This document shows, piece after piece, positions 33,201 to 43,404 of a stretch of DNA of 64,000 nt. A program made the translations under genes and the position numbers. Where the stretch lies: contig JABYQR010000057.1 of assembly GCA_022592445.1 (NCBI GenBank), forward strand, positions 104,467-168,466, written 5' to 3'. The stretch comes from Cytidiella melzeri. Its lineage: Eukaryota > Basidiomycota > Agaricomycetes > Polyporales > Irpicaceae. The notes below the pieces were generated by a model. The model searched no databases and was not told the DNA's origin. It saw only the letters and a list, made by a program, of their open reading frames with translations. Every line of letters starts with the position of its first letter. The first letter of the stretch is position 1.

Positions 33201-36079
33201 GGTCAAATCTGAATCTGATCTAGACCGTGTATTCCAGGATGCATGTAGCCACCAAGCTGATAAAGTAGCTCCCACATGTTATCTCTTTGCTAAGCGCAGT
33301 ACTGAAGCATCTTTCCTTTACAGTTGCGACTGTATGCAGTGGGAGTGCCTCTGCACAAGGTCCCGCCTATGATAGTCGCAGCGGTAGCGCGCAAAGGTAG
33401 CGACAATGCCGACGCACTTCACGCGTTGCATTTGGAAATCCTACGACTACTGCATTCTGTTGAAATCTACCCGATCTCAATGTCGGCTGATGGTACTGAG
33501 GTTGAGCGATCCCTACAGTCAAGAATCAATGACTCGGCTGTGCAAGTCGTTGAATATGAAATCCCAAATTCTCTTGCCGCATGTCGGATCACTCTTCGGC
33601 TTCACTTTCAAGACCAGGACCATCCGTTCGTTACACTTCAGGACTCCAACCACGCCCGAAAGACTGGACGCAATCAGCTTTTCACAGGAGCACGCCTTCT
33701 TGTCATGGGCAGGTGTGCCATGTTTTACTCGCAGCTCCGTGACTGTGTAATTGGGGTCGTGTCGCCACTGTTCCACCGGGATGTAGAAAAGGTTGATAGG
33801 CAGGACGATCGCGCGGCTGCACGGTTAACATCTTCTGCATTTCTTGCTCACGTGCTGGCCCTCCATCCAGAGCGATCAGCTCTCGCTGTCTACCTCTTCA
33901 TTCTGGGAGAGATGATTGATGCCTGGCAAAACCGGCTAATTACCCATCTCGAGCGAGCGACCATGGTTATGACAGCTCGCTTTGTACTTATGGCATGGCG
34001 AAGTCACGTTGAGCAGCATCCTGCGTACTCGGTTCAAGTCCAATTCATTTCCCGGGAGTCCTACAACATCTTCATAACCATATGCGACGGTCTTCTATCG
34101 CTCATCATCCTTTACCGCCAATTCCATCCGGGATATCCACTCCTTCCCTGGCTACATGGTACCGAAAATTGTGAACACATCTTCGGTACTCTCCGCCAGC
34201 TCAAGACCGACTTCAACTACATGGATCTGCTGTATCTGCAGCCAAAGCTTCAAACATTACTCCTCGCAGCTTTCAGTCATATCCTTCCTCAGCAAGAAGC
34301 AAATGCAACCGCAGCTGGGTATCACCACTCCTACATTCTCGATGCAGATATTGATCTGCAGGCTCTTACGCAGTGGCCAACTGATGCTCAGCTCACTGAG
34401 GCGTCTCAGAGAGCCTTCGAGAACGCCGCACAGCTCTTGCAAGCTGTGGGAATCGATGCGAAGACTATGCTGTCCTCGTATCAGCATCCAGCTTCATCTA
34501 GTGGCCGCTGCACACAACAAAGCGAGCCGCGTAAACCCAGAGGGCCCACCACGCTAGCTGAGCTCATTGCTCTGTACGATGCGTCTGCCGCGACCATCTC
34601 ATTCGAGGAGCAAGACAAAATTGAAGCATGTCAGGCAGCACTCATCTCCGAAGGCATAAACAAGACCTTGAAAATGTACGCATCCATGAATTTGTAGTGC
34701 CCGTGATGACATCTGACACGAAGTAGAAATATGTTACCAGACTCTGAGGACGCAGAACTGCAGAGCGTTGCGGAGAGCATCAACTCGGATCTACAGGCTG
34801 TTCCTGCCGGTGAATTGAACACCATAGTCAGCAATGAGCAAGATTCTAGTAGTACATGCCCCCAAGGCAAAGTCACGCTGTTCAGCATTGACTCGGATGA
34901 GCCATTTACTAGCCTTATCAACTCTACCACCTCAACGCTGATACCCGAGGCTTTGGTGAAGCTTCGAGCACGACATGAGCCTCCTTTCGTCGCCCGCGCT
35001 ATCCGCCAATCGGCTCGTCAATGTCTATCCAACGGTAACAACTCGGAAGCCAATAATACCTCCGAGTCCACACTACGGCAAACTTTAGTGACCCGCCTAG
35101 CAACTCTCACGTACGATGCAATCACTTCAAGCTCAAGCTCAGGTGTTGCTCGTCGTGTTCGTCATACTGGATCGTATCAGGCCACGGGATCAGGAACTCG
35201 AGAAGGGCAGAAGCGGACTATACAGGCTGCATCATCAGCGGTAAGATTTCAAGCTATATAGCGCATCCATTACCAGTACTGATCTTCTGTGCTTCTTTTA
35301 CAACTAGTCATTTTGTGCTCTCCGGATGCAGGCATTTGCGCATCTTCAAGCTATCCATCCAAATATGTACAACGCTAACATTAGCCTGAGCTCACCTCTC
35401 AATCCCGGAAACTTTGTGTTAGTCTCACAATCGGTCGACGTTGCTGTGAGCAAGCTAGAGCTACTGTTAGGACGAGGTGAGTACCAGATATATAAGCTAG
35501 TCGTGTGAGTAGTTACTGAAGGGCTCTGTTCATCATGCTTCAGTCGTTACAATGTACACCAAGAGCGAGGGTCGCGGATCTAAACATGCCTGGACGGCTT
35601 CTGTTGATAGTGTCGGAACGCCTTCGTACATCGCGGTGCAGATCTACTCCCATTTCGCCGGCTCGACGTACTCAGCAAATTCATGCAAAAAAATGGATTG
35701 CCCTACGTTCCTCAATGTCCCACGAACTCATGTGGTGCTCTCGCTCGCTGACTACGCAAAAACTATCACTACCGGAGGTATCAATGTCGGAACTCACGAA
35801 GTTGACACTGTCACGCTTTGTGCGGCCTCCGCGCGTCTTCATCTGGCACTCACCCTCCGGCACGACGACATTAGCAAAGCTATCAAGCAGCTGTGTGGTC
35901 TTTGCAAGCGAGGCGCAAAGGCTGCTCGCCACGGTAGTGTTTCGCTTACTATCGATCAGGGTGGAGGCAGTGCGCAGGCATGGGCGGCTGCTATCAATGA
36001 GCCTCGAAGTACAGGAGACGACTCAGATGATGTTCTATCCGATGATCCTGAGGGGCAAGAATGCGTAAAGATGGTGTAG
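30246..36079 (+). CDS. Ulp1/C48 protease-transposase fusion protein (5' end uncertain)
   Basis: Exons 30246-31544, 31596-32633, 32685-32938, 32994-33264, 33324-34675, 34727-35240, 35332-35476 and 35544-36079 join to about 1,800 residues without a stop. The first exon holds a Ulp1-type cysteine protease domain: PLHVNNSHWTLLTVD (His about residue 322), YSYSDSLL (Asp 339), and LPRQHDSDSCGI (Gln and Cys 390), the C48 His-Asp-Gln-Cys set. Next comes a basic linker and a CSSC...H...C zinc knuckle (about 31980-32065). The transposase part includes SADGTEVERS near 33485 and LLPWLHGTENCEHIFGTLRQ near 34140-34200, probable acidic catalytic positions. The last 370 residues are polar and unrecognised. 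No in-frame ATG lies near 30246, so a 5' exon upstream is likely (candidates near 29888). Confidence 0.82.
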
Positions 36080-36109
36080 CGTACGATCTGCGACTTTGAA
36101 TTATTTTCG

Positions 36110-36277
36110 CGATTTTATTAGTATTTTTAGAGCATATATACTGCTCGAGGACATTTTGAGCAAAATCTTGGACGACCCGATCAAGCGCCTGACATAAACC
36201 CCCAAAATACCGAGGACATTTTGGGCCATTTTCCAGCGATTTCGTATATAACCTCTGTGAGGGCATTCAGGGGGCCT
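36110..36277 (+). repeat. Right sub-terminal and terminal repeats
   Basis: Two GAGGACATTTT motifs (about 36149 and 36212) and GCGCCTGACATAAA (about 36185) precede the right TIR (36263-36277). The sub-terminal motifs are in the same orientation as at the left end, while the TIRs are inverted. Confidence 0.7.
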
Positions 36278-36285
36278 ACAATTCC
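36278..36285 (+). repeat. Target-site duplication, right copy (ACAATTCC)
   Basis: Exact copy of 29664-29671. Confidence 0.9.
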
Positions 36286-37137
36286 ACCCTCCCTCAGCCG
36301 CTCATGTCCCTGAGCTCGTAGGGTCCTACAAAGCACTCAGGATCTTCAAGGTATAGACACTCAACCTCTGCGAGGGCTGCATGAAATGGGTGATGCTAAT
36401 CAGGCTGCCAGCGCGCATATGGTCACGTTTGCGGGTAGGAGACTCTCACCCGACGGAACTATTCTTTCTCACACCTCACCCTTATGTAGGCAATGATGCC
36501 GGCTTGTCAATCTGGTTCCTCATGCCCTCGAGCTCATATATGCTCTGTGATTCTTCTACTAGTACCCGGTGGCCCGTTCTTCGAACTCGGAGTGGGAGTG
36601 GGAGCTGACGACGCCAAGGTACGGTCGATCACCTCATGCACGGACGAAGCCCATATACCTATCGTGTCGCAGACGTAGCAGCTACGCACAAACTGCGGAA
36701 GAGAATCTACGCATACGATGCCTGGGAGTCGAGAGACCGCTGCACTCGCTCGGCCAGGCAACTGTTTCACCACGAGAACCTCGTCCGATGGTTCCAGAAG
36801 ACCCCATACGGTATCTCGCTCCGGTTGCAGTTGGAGGATATCGATCTTCAGTTGTCCGGTTAGGCTTTCCCAGATTGCTCCCAAAGAGAGTAGTCATGGG
36901 GGCCCCGCATGATTTCTCCCCGCGGTTGCAAGCCGAGTGAATTGTTCTGGTTATACACCTTTTCCGCGCCCAGCGACCTCTGTAGCATCCCCGTTCTCCT
37001 CCGCCTCTTTCTTGGCCCAATCTGCTTGCGGTCCTCAGTCCAGGCACCAAGAGCTGTGAGCACAACTTACTATTTAAACCAGCCACTTCCCCCCTCATTC
37101 GAAGTGTCTGATCGTCTCACCACTTCCTCACTCCACA
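36286..37137. other. Promoter-side region of aquaglyceroporin 2
   Basis: About 850 bases. Several overlapping short open frames occur on both strands, none with recognisable content. A C/T-rich stretch (36990-37135) just before the ATG at 37138 is typical of fungal promoters. Confidence 0.5.
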
Positions 37138-38505
37138 ATGTCTGACCGCGATTCCCGGTCTTCCGTCCCAGCTACTACCCCCTCGAAAGAGTACGCAGAG
37201 CACATCGAGGTCACCCGGCGGGACGACGTCAACGCTGCCATGTATTCAGAAGAAGATCACGATGTAGTTCATTACACGAAATACCCCAACAGGTGGTCAA
37301 GGATCCGGTAAGCACCATATCCACTTGACCCGATGTCCTTTCTCACCCCGCGATGTTTGTAGAGAGTATCTGCGCGAACCCGCTGCTGAATTTCTTGGTG
37401 TCATGATTCTCATAATATTCGGCAATGGTGTTGACTGTCAAGTCGTGCTATCTGGTGCAACGACCAAAGTTGCTTCGAGTGCCAAGGGTGTAAGTCATCT
37501 CGTGGCTTATTTTCTGCAACTTCGGCTAATCAGACTCCTCAATTAGGATTACCTGTCGATTAACATTGCATGGGCAGCTGGTGAGTTCATCACCTCTACG
37601 CTTAATCTTACGAAGCGCTCTATCTCACCACCATTCAGGCACCGCGCTCGGGGTTTGGGTATCTGGTGGTATTTCTGGCGGACACATCAACCCAGCTGTT
37701 ACCATTGCTCTCGCGACATTCCGTGATTTTCCCTGGCGCAAAGTCCCCATCTACATATTCGCCCAAGTCATGGGAGGACTGTGCGGAGCTGGCTGCATCT
37801 ATGCCAACTACATTCATGCCATAGACCTAGTCGAAGGAGGCCGCAACGTCCGTACTCTAGCTACTGCCGGTCTGTTCTCGACCTACTCTGTACGTTCAGA
37901 CCATATTCTACTATCGCGTCATAGAAAGCTAATACATGACGAAGGCCGACTATCTAACTAACGTCTCTTGCTTCTTTGACGAGTTCCTGGGCACGGCGGT
38001 TCTGCTCATCTGCGTCCTGGCATTCACCGATCGCGCCAACGGCCCTCCGCCTGGTGGACTCGTCCCTCTTGCCCTCTTCATCCTTGTCCTCGGTATCGGT
38101 TCAGCTCTCGGCTTCCAGACTGGTTACGCTATCAACCCCGCTCGTGACCTCGGCCCCCGACTCCTAACCGCGATGGTGGGATATGGCGGCCAAGTGTTCT
38201 CGTTCAGGAAGTACGTGATACGGCTATGACAGCATCCACTCATCACTCACGTTAACTTGACAGCCAATACTGGCTTTGGTGCCCGATTCTCGGGCCTATC
38301 CTTGGCGCTCTTGTTGGCACGTTTGTGTACGACGCATTCTTCTTTACAGGCTCCGAAGGTCTTCTCAACCGACCGTAAGTGAACGTCCTACGATTCTCAT
38401 CTCTGCTTGATAGACTCATGGTATTGATCATGTAGGAGTGCCGAGGCTCGCCGTGCTCACCAGCGTGCAAGGAGAGAGGAGGGCCGACCTATCAACAAAG
38501 TCTAA
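37138..38505 (+). CDS. Aquaglyceroporin 2 (MIP family)
   Basis: Exons 37138-37307, 37363-37489, 37547-37580, 37639-37889, 37945-38210, 38264-38374 and 38436-38505 join to 342 residues. Pore motifs are GGHINPAVT and [10 protein letters not shown], with the glycerol-channel Asp. The N-terminal cytosolic tail ends in [13 protein letters not shown]. Membrane helices include [15 protein letters not shown] and [10 protein letters not shown]; the C-terminal tail is basic ([11 protein letters not shown]). It would conduct glycerol and perhaps water across the plasma membrane. It is convergent with aquaglyceroporin 3 (609 bp between stop codons) and shares exon lengths 127, 34 and 251 with it exactly, so the two are the closest pair in the cluster. 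Confidence 0.93.
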
Positions 38506-39113
38506 AAATCCTTGGTTGATATCTTGCAGTTCCATGTTTACTCTTTCCTTCTTCATCCCTGTAATGTTTTTGCTTGGGAGATATCATGTTCATGACTTTG
38601 ACGACTAGCGCAGGAGCCTAGCAGTACTGTACGAGACCATGTTGTACTTGTAATAGTTGTTGTACTTTACGACGGGCATACTTGTATCGTTAACCTACCA
38701 GCAGCTGTATGAATCACAAAAACATTTTACACTGCACTCAGTTCTCTTGGACGCTGGCTCGGACGGGACATCCTTCACTCGAAACAGTCCATGGCCAACA
38801 AGGTAGGTAGCGTGAAGCATGAAAAGTTCGTCATCAATATCAGGAGTCGTCATACCATAAACCAAGTGAAAAGTCGTAGAGAATCTAGTAGGAAAGATCG
38901 TGAGAGCGGTAACAATTTTGAATCAAGAAACCAAAAAGGCCATATATCACAGGGGCGATCATAAACCGAGAACGTCAAACAACCGTAGACATCGTACACG
39001 GAGGACGAAGCGAAGGGTGCACTACTCATACAACACGGCAGCCGTGCCGCCAACGGCGAAATGGGGAAAGAAATGTGAGTGATTGAGCCAGGGATCGCTA
39101 AAGGACACATCAT
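38506..39113. other. Shared 3' region of two convergent aquaporin genes
   Basis: About 610 bases. No recognisable coding content. Confidence 0.5.
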
Positions 39114-40676
39114 CTACGCCATCTCGGGGCTATTTGACATCGCCTTCCGCGTAACTTCAGCAGAACGACGATTCCTGAAACAGGAATCAACGTCGGTGAG
39201 CTGTGGATGATTCGAAGAAACGACTTTTACCTCTTGTTGAAGATGCTGTCTGGGCCGGTGTAGAAGAGGAAGTCGTACAAGGACACACCAACTAAGGCCA
39301 TTCTCGCCAATGAGCTGGAGATATCAAGTCGGGGGAGGGATGCTTACCGAGAGCACCAAGGATTGGAGCCATTACACCACACCAAATCCAGTATTGGCTG
39401 TAGCATGCTTTAGATGTGGGTTGAGGATGAAGCGATACATGGAAACTCACTGTCTGAAGTTGAAGACTATGGGGAAAGGCATCAGAACAAAGTTCTACGG
39501 TGCAGCTTGGACCCGAATCTCACCTTGCTTCCCATAGCCGACCATGGCAGTTAACATCCTCGGACCAAGGTCCCTTGCTGGATTGAGAGCAAAGCCTATG
39601 TCACGAAGACTTCTATCAGATTTTGACAAGTGGAATTGTTGTCACTTCGTTCACCTGTTTGCGCACCGATAGAGATACTAACACCGAGAAGGGTCATGAA
39701 GAGAATAAGCGGTACTCGCTCGGGGGGCGCAGGACCCTTGCGTTTGTCGGTGGCAGCACAGATCGCAAGAAGAAGCATCGCTGTGCCAAGGAACTGACGA
39801 GGCAGATGTGAGTGAACGCTCAACTGGCGGAGGGGGCCGACTTGCCTCTTCGAAGAAGGCAGAGACATTCGTCAGATAATCAGCCTGCGTGTGAATGAGC
39901 TCGGTGACGTATGAAAACGGGTGAGAGAGAACCGACCGCAAATGTACCGAACAAACCAGCCGTAGCGAGAGTGCGAACATCCCTCCCTCCCTCGAACGCA
40001 TCGATAGCGTGGATGTAGTTGCCATAGACGATGCCGGCGCCGCAGATACCGCCCAAGAGCTGCGCAAGAATATACAAAGGGACTTTGCGCCAAGGAAAGT
40101 CGCGAAGTGTGGCCATCGCAATAGTGACGGCGGGATTGATGTGCCCACCAGAGATGCTGCCCGAAACCCAGGCACCTAAGCCGATACCTGATAGGATAAT
40201 GAGCATTTCCGTTAGATCATCCTAGATTGTACTCTTCTTACCGACCGCCCAGCCGAAAGACACGGACAGCCAATCCTAGAGTGGCCATGGCCATGTCATT
40301 AGTAAGATATGAAAGCGGCAAAAATTGTTCACCCACTCCTTTGGGCGGACCCAGAACTGAAGAGGGGTTACTGGACAACGTAACGGCACAGTTTACTCCT
40401 GAGCCAAATACGACCAGTATCAGAACACCAAAAAACTCTGCAGCAGGCTCGCAAAGGAACTCTCTGGAATTGCTTGGATCAGACACAGAGCAATGGTGGA
40501 TGTGAAGTACAGACTGACCGTATCTTGGACCGATGAGGAAGAGCCATTGTGTCCTCACATCGGTTCAGAACGCCAATGACGTTCTCTACCGAGCCGTCTG
40601 AACTGGATGAAGACACGCCGGCAACGTTAACTCGGACACTTTTCTCAGCATTCTGGCTCGACGCGAGAGTAGACAT
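39114..40676 (-). CDS. Aquaglyceroporin 3 (MIP family), eleven exons
   Basis: Exons 40519-40676, 40337-40463, 40242-40275, 39937-40187, 39846-39884, 39655-39793, 39524-39595, 39451-39466, 39348-39397, 39231-39291 and 39114-39174 join to 335 residues. Pore motifs are GGHINPAVT and [10 protein letters not shown]. Compared with aquaglyceroporin 2, the single 266-nt exon is here split into 39+139+72+16 nt, and the 111-nt exon into 50+61. The intron after FFEE starts with GCAAGT (GC-AG type); homology to FFDEFLGTA in the paralogue fixes this junction. Despite the extra introns all frames join and no motif is missing, so it should encode a working glycerol channel. Confidence 0.88.
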
Positions 40677-42908
40677 GATGTCAATAGCTGGGAGAGGGGA
40701 CGGGGGCCAGGGGGATGAAAGACATGATCGCAGGATGCTGCCTTATATCCCCGTCCAGAAGCACAGGAATGGATCGTCGAGAGCATGCCACGCCCATTTG
40801 CGGCCAATTGAGTGAGCGTACCTAATTCGTTCGGCGACCAGCAATTAGACGCACATGCTCAAGCGATCACTGAAACTTACCAAGGAAGACATGATCCAAT
40901 CATGCCGGATGCTTCAGCCTGGCGCAACAACAGGTAGCTGGCCGTTGGAGTCAAGGGCACGAATGTTATTGCTTCGTCCGTTGTTCGCACATTCCTGTGT
41001 GACCACTTTCAGCAAGCCTTGCAATGGTATGTCTGCAAGAAGAAAGCCCAAAGTAAGGGTCCGTCACAAACGATCTTGCCACGTAATTGCTCGTGTTCCA
41101 TAGGAATGCTTTGCCTGAGATATGATCAGTCGGAATTACAATCCATGCTTGCTAGAATGTCCTGATTTCCAAGCCCTGGAAACGCTACCGGTACGTCGAA
41201 CTCGTCGGCCATGGAGATCGAATCGGTCTGGAATCTTACCCGAAGACACCATCATCGCGTAACTCAACACGAGGTGACCTCCGCATTGGCAAAGTCGGCT
41301 GGATTAATCAGGACGAGTACCTCCGGAGTTTTGGATAGTAGCATTCGTTCGGATTTTCGTTGATAGGTCATACAGTACCGCAGTCCATTCCTGCGTTTTT
41401 GTGGTAAGAATGATTGCAAACATTTTAGATTTAACTGAAACGACGATGAGAATGGACGAGGGTCACATTATTGACACAAGAACCGTATGAGACCTCCAGA
41501 GAGTTCCTGCGGAAAGCCATGGTAGGAGAGGACCGTGCATAAACAGAGGAGACAAGCGTGTTTAGCATGCATACATCGAGGATGTGGAGAGTCAAAGTAG
41601 TACATACCATTGACTATCTCAGTGCCTACACATGCGGCGAATGACTCGTGCAAGGCCAGCATCGCTCTCAATGGGTAAGCCATCTCATTTGATGCCAATA
41701 GAAGCTTGAAGCATGAGAATGGTCGGGCCAAATTTGGATGTTTCCTGGAAAAGAACAGTGCTTGGTCGTTCAGGTGACTTTGCAGTGCTCAAGCATTGTA
41801 CTCACATGGAAGCTACGAAGACTCCCCAGAAATCAGGTGCGCTGCGCAACACGCTGCAATTGCGAAGAACACGTATCGAAGCCAGCTTGTGACGGACACG
41901 ATTTGAAAAGTAGATGAGTCACCACTCAAAGATATACGTTAGATGGAGTCCGAATCTCAGAACCACCAACAGGCGAAACTCTTCACTGTATTCTTTTCGG
42001 GTAAAGGACAGCACAGTACTGGAGGCGCTACCGGCATCTTCCACTCGTCCGAAAGAGGAAAGTGAGTAACTTGAAGTTCGTGCGCAAGCAGCAGTTTCGT
42101 CCGCGAGACCTTGTTCCGCCGTCGACTCTGCACAGTCCTGGAAGACTCGGCTGTGGGGCTAACCCTCAACGTGATGATAACAGAACCAGAATTTGCGTAA
42201 CGGCCATCCCTCGTAACTGCGTGGCCAGTCTTCTGTTAGTAAATATGGCAGATGCTAATATCAGTTGCATGAGAAGATATACAGTACCCACCATGATTTG
42301 TCCTATGACTCGAGTTCTAGTGACGTCTGGCAGTCTTTCGATTCGAGTATGGAAATCGGGTAGCCTAGAGCCTAGTCAGTGACGTCCGCAAGTACATCAA
42401 ATTGAGCAGAGTCGTAGCTGGTGCGTTACTCACCCTCTTCGTGTTTTACGTGGTCGTAGATGCTACTGATATCTGGAGCTCTCTCTACTTCTCCTACTCG
42501 GCATCTGCATCAAACCCACTGTCCGTGTTCAATATCCCACGTTCCGCCCAGCCATAGCCGGTGTCTGTCGTTAATGCGGTCATGAATATATGAAATGCAC
42601 AGGTCCGAATTGTATCGCACCTACACTGTACGCAGCCAGAATATCAAACGGAGATCAGTACCGGGTCAACGTCAATGAGAGAAACTGAATCTGGGGTCGT
42701 ATCAGCAGCATTGGCTACCGAGAAAAAGAAGTGATTCTATGCTCCAGCTGCTGACCTGTGATCGCTACACGCCGCTATCGCGTGTAATGGCGTTGTACTG
42801 AAGTTGTACCCATATGAGTGGCACAACCTTCGTGTCCACCTAGTGGTCCGATGCTCTGCAAGTGTAAGTACTTCAGGTTCAAGTCGCGCCGATTCGGACG
42901 CGATTTCG
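40677..42908. other. Gene-poor region left of the Ty3 element
   Basis: About 2.2 kb with short open frames only. No domain or repeat could be recognised. A 20-bp imperfect palindrome (about 42884-42903) lies immediately next to the retrotransposon insertion. Confidence 0.4.
42905..42908 (+). repeat. Target-site duplication of the Ty3 element, left copy (TTCG)
   Basis: TTCG precedes the left LTR and also follows the right LTR at 48457-48460. The duplication is four bases; the fifth does not match. Confidence 0.65.
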
Positions 42909-43159
42909 TGTTGTGGTATGACCTGTACGAGTAGCGCCTGATCGTTCTCATGACTTCTTTAGCGTATTTTCTTGGTAACGACTGAATAAAAGGATTATTA
43001 ATGATAAGTAATCAAGTAGCTCCTATTCTCGTAGCTTACAAATCTGTACAATACGAAAGGGATAAAAACCCTCGAAATACGAACGTTATGGGCAGAATTC
43101 TCTCGCTCATTTTCACCGCAAAATCGAACCGCTCTTCGTCTGAAGTGAGTGAAACCACA
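42909..43159 (+). repeat. Left LTR (251 bp)
   Basis: Starts TGTTGTGGTATGACC and ends GTGAAACCACA. It matches 48206-48456 base for base as far as I can check. Confidence 0.93.
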
Positions 43160-43174
43160 CTTGATCAAGTGTGG
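43155..43174 (+). promoter_or_regulatory. Palindrome across the LTR/primer-binding-site junction
   Basis: CCACACTTGATCAAGTGTGG is a perfect 20-bp palindrome. Its left five bases are the end of the LTR; the right part lies where a primer-binding site (beginning TGG, complementary to a tRNA CCA end) is expected. Confidence 0.6.
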
Positions 43175-43404
43175 GGTCTAGCTAACCTCGCACATCCTCT
43201 CTCTAGTCAACCTCGAATTCTCACCTCGACTTTGACTCTGTATAGGTGCACCGCGCCGTCTGTCGCAGTGTACTAAGGTATATTCTCTTTTTAGGCCTAT
43301 ATAAACTGACGTCTGATTTGTCCTTCTGAGAACAGGGCACCGCTCATAGTACCGCCGTCGCGCGCACCATTATTATATAGTATTTACGGTACTTGTCATA
43401 CACA

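Larger units (their letters stand above)
29672..36277 (+). mobile_element. Intact DNA transposon with Ulp1-transposase fusion
   Basis: The 6,606-bp element begins AGGCCCCCTGAATGC and ends with its exact reverse complement (15-bp terminal inverted repeats), flanked by a perfect 8-bp target duplication. Sub-terminal repeats GAGGACATTTT and GCGCCTGACATAAA occur near both ends in the same orientation. One long gene occupies 30246-36079 with no stop or frameshift. The size of the target duplication fits hAT, P and KDZ-type elements; the Ulp1 domain is known from some fungal KDZ elements. The transposase lacks the usual KDZ cysteine signatures as far as I can see. Intact ends and coding region suggest recent activity. 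Confidence 0.88.

Noticed and set aside
42832..42903. tRNA-like sequence just left of the Ty3 insertion: a 7-bp acceptor-like pairing (CGTGTCC with GGACGCG) and a GGTTCAAGTC B-box-like motif.
   Set aside because: The distance between the T-loop-like motif and the 3' acceptor strand is six bases too long, and the T-stem does not pair. It is not a functional tRNA, though Ty3 elements do target Pol III genes.
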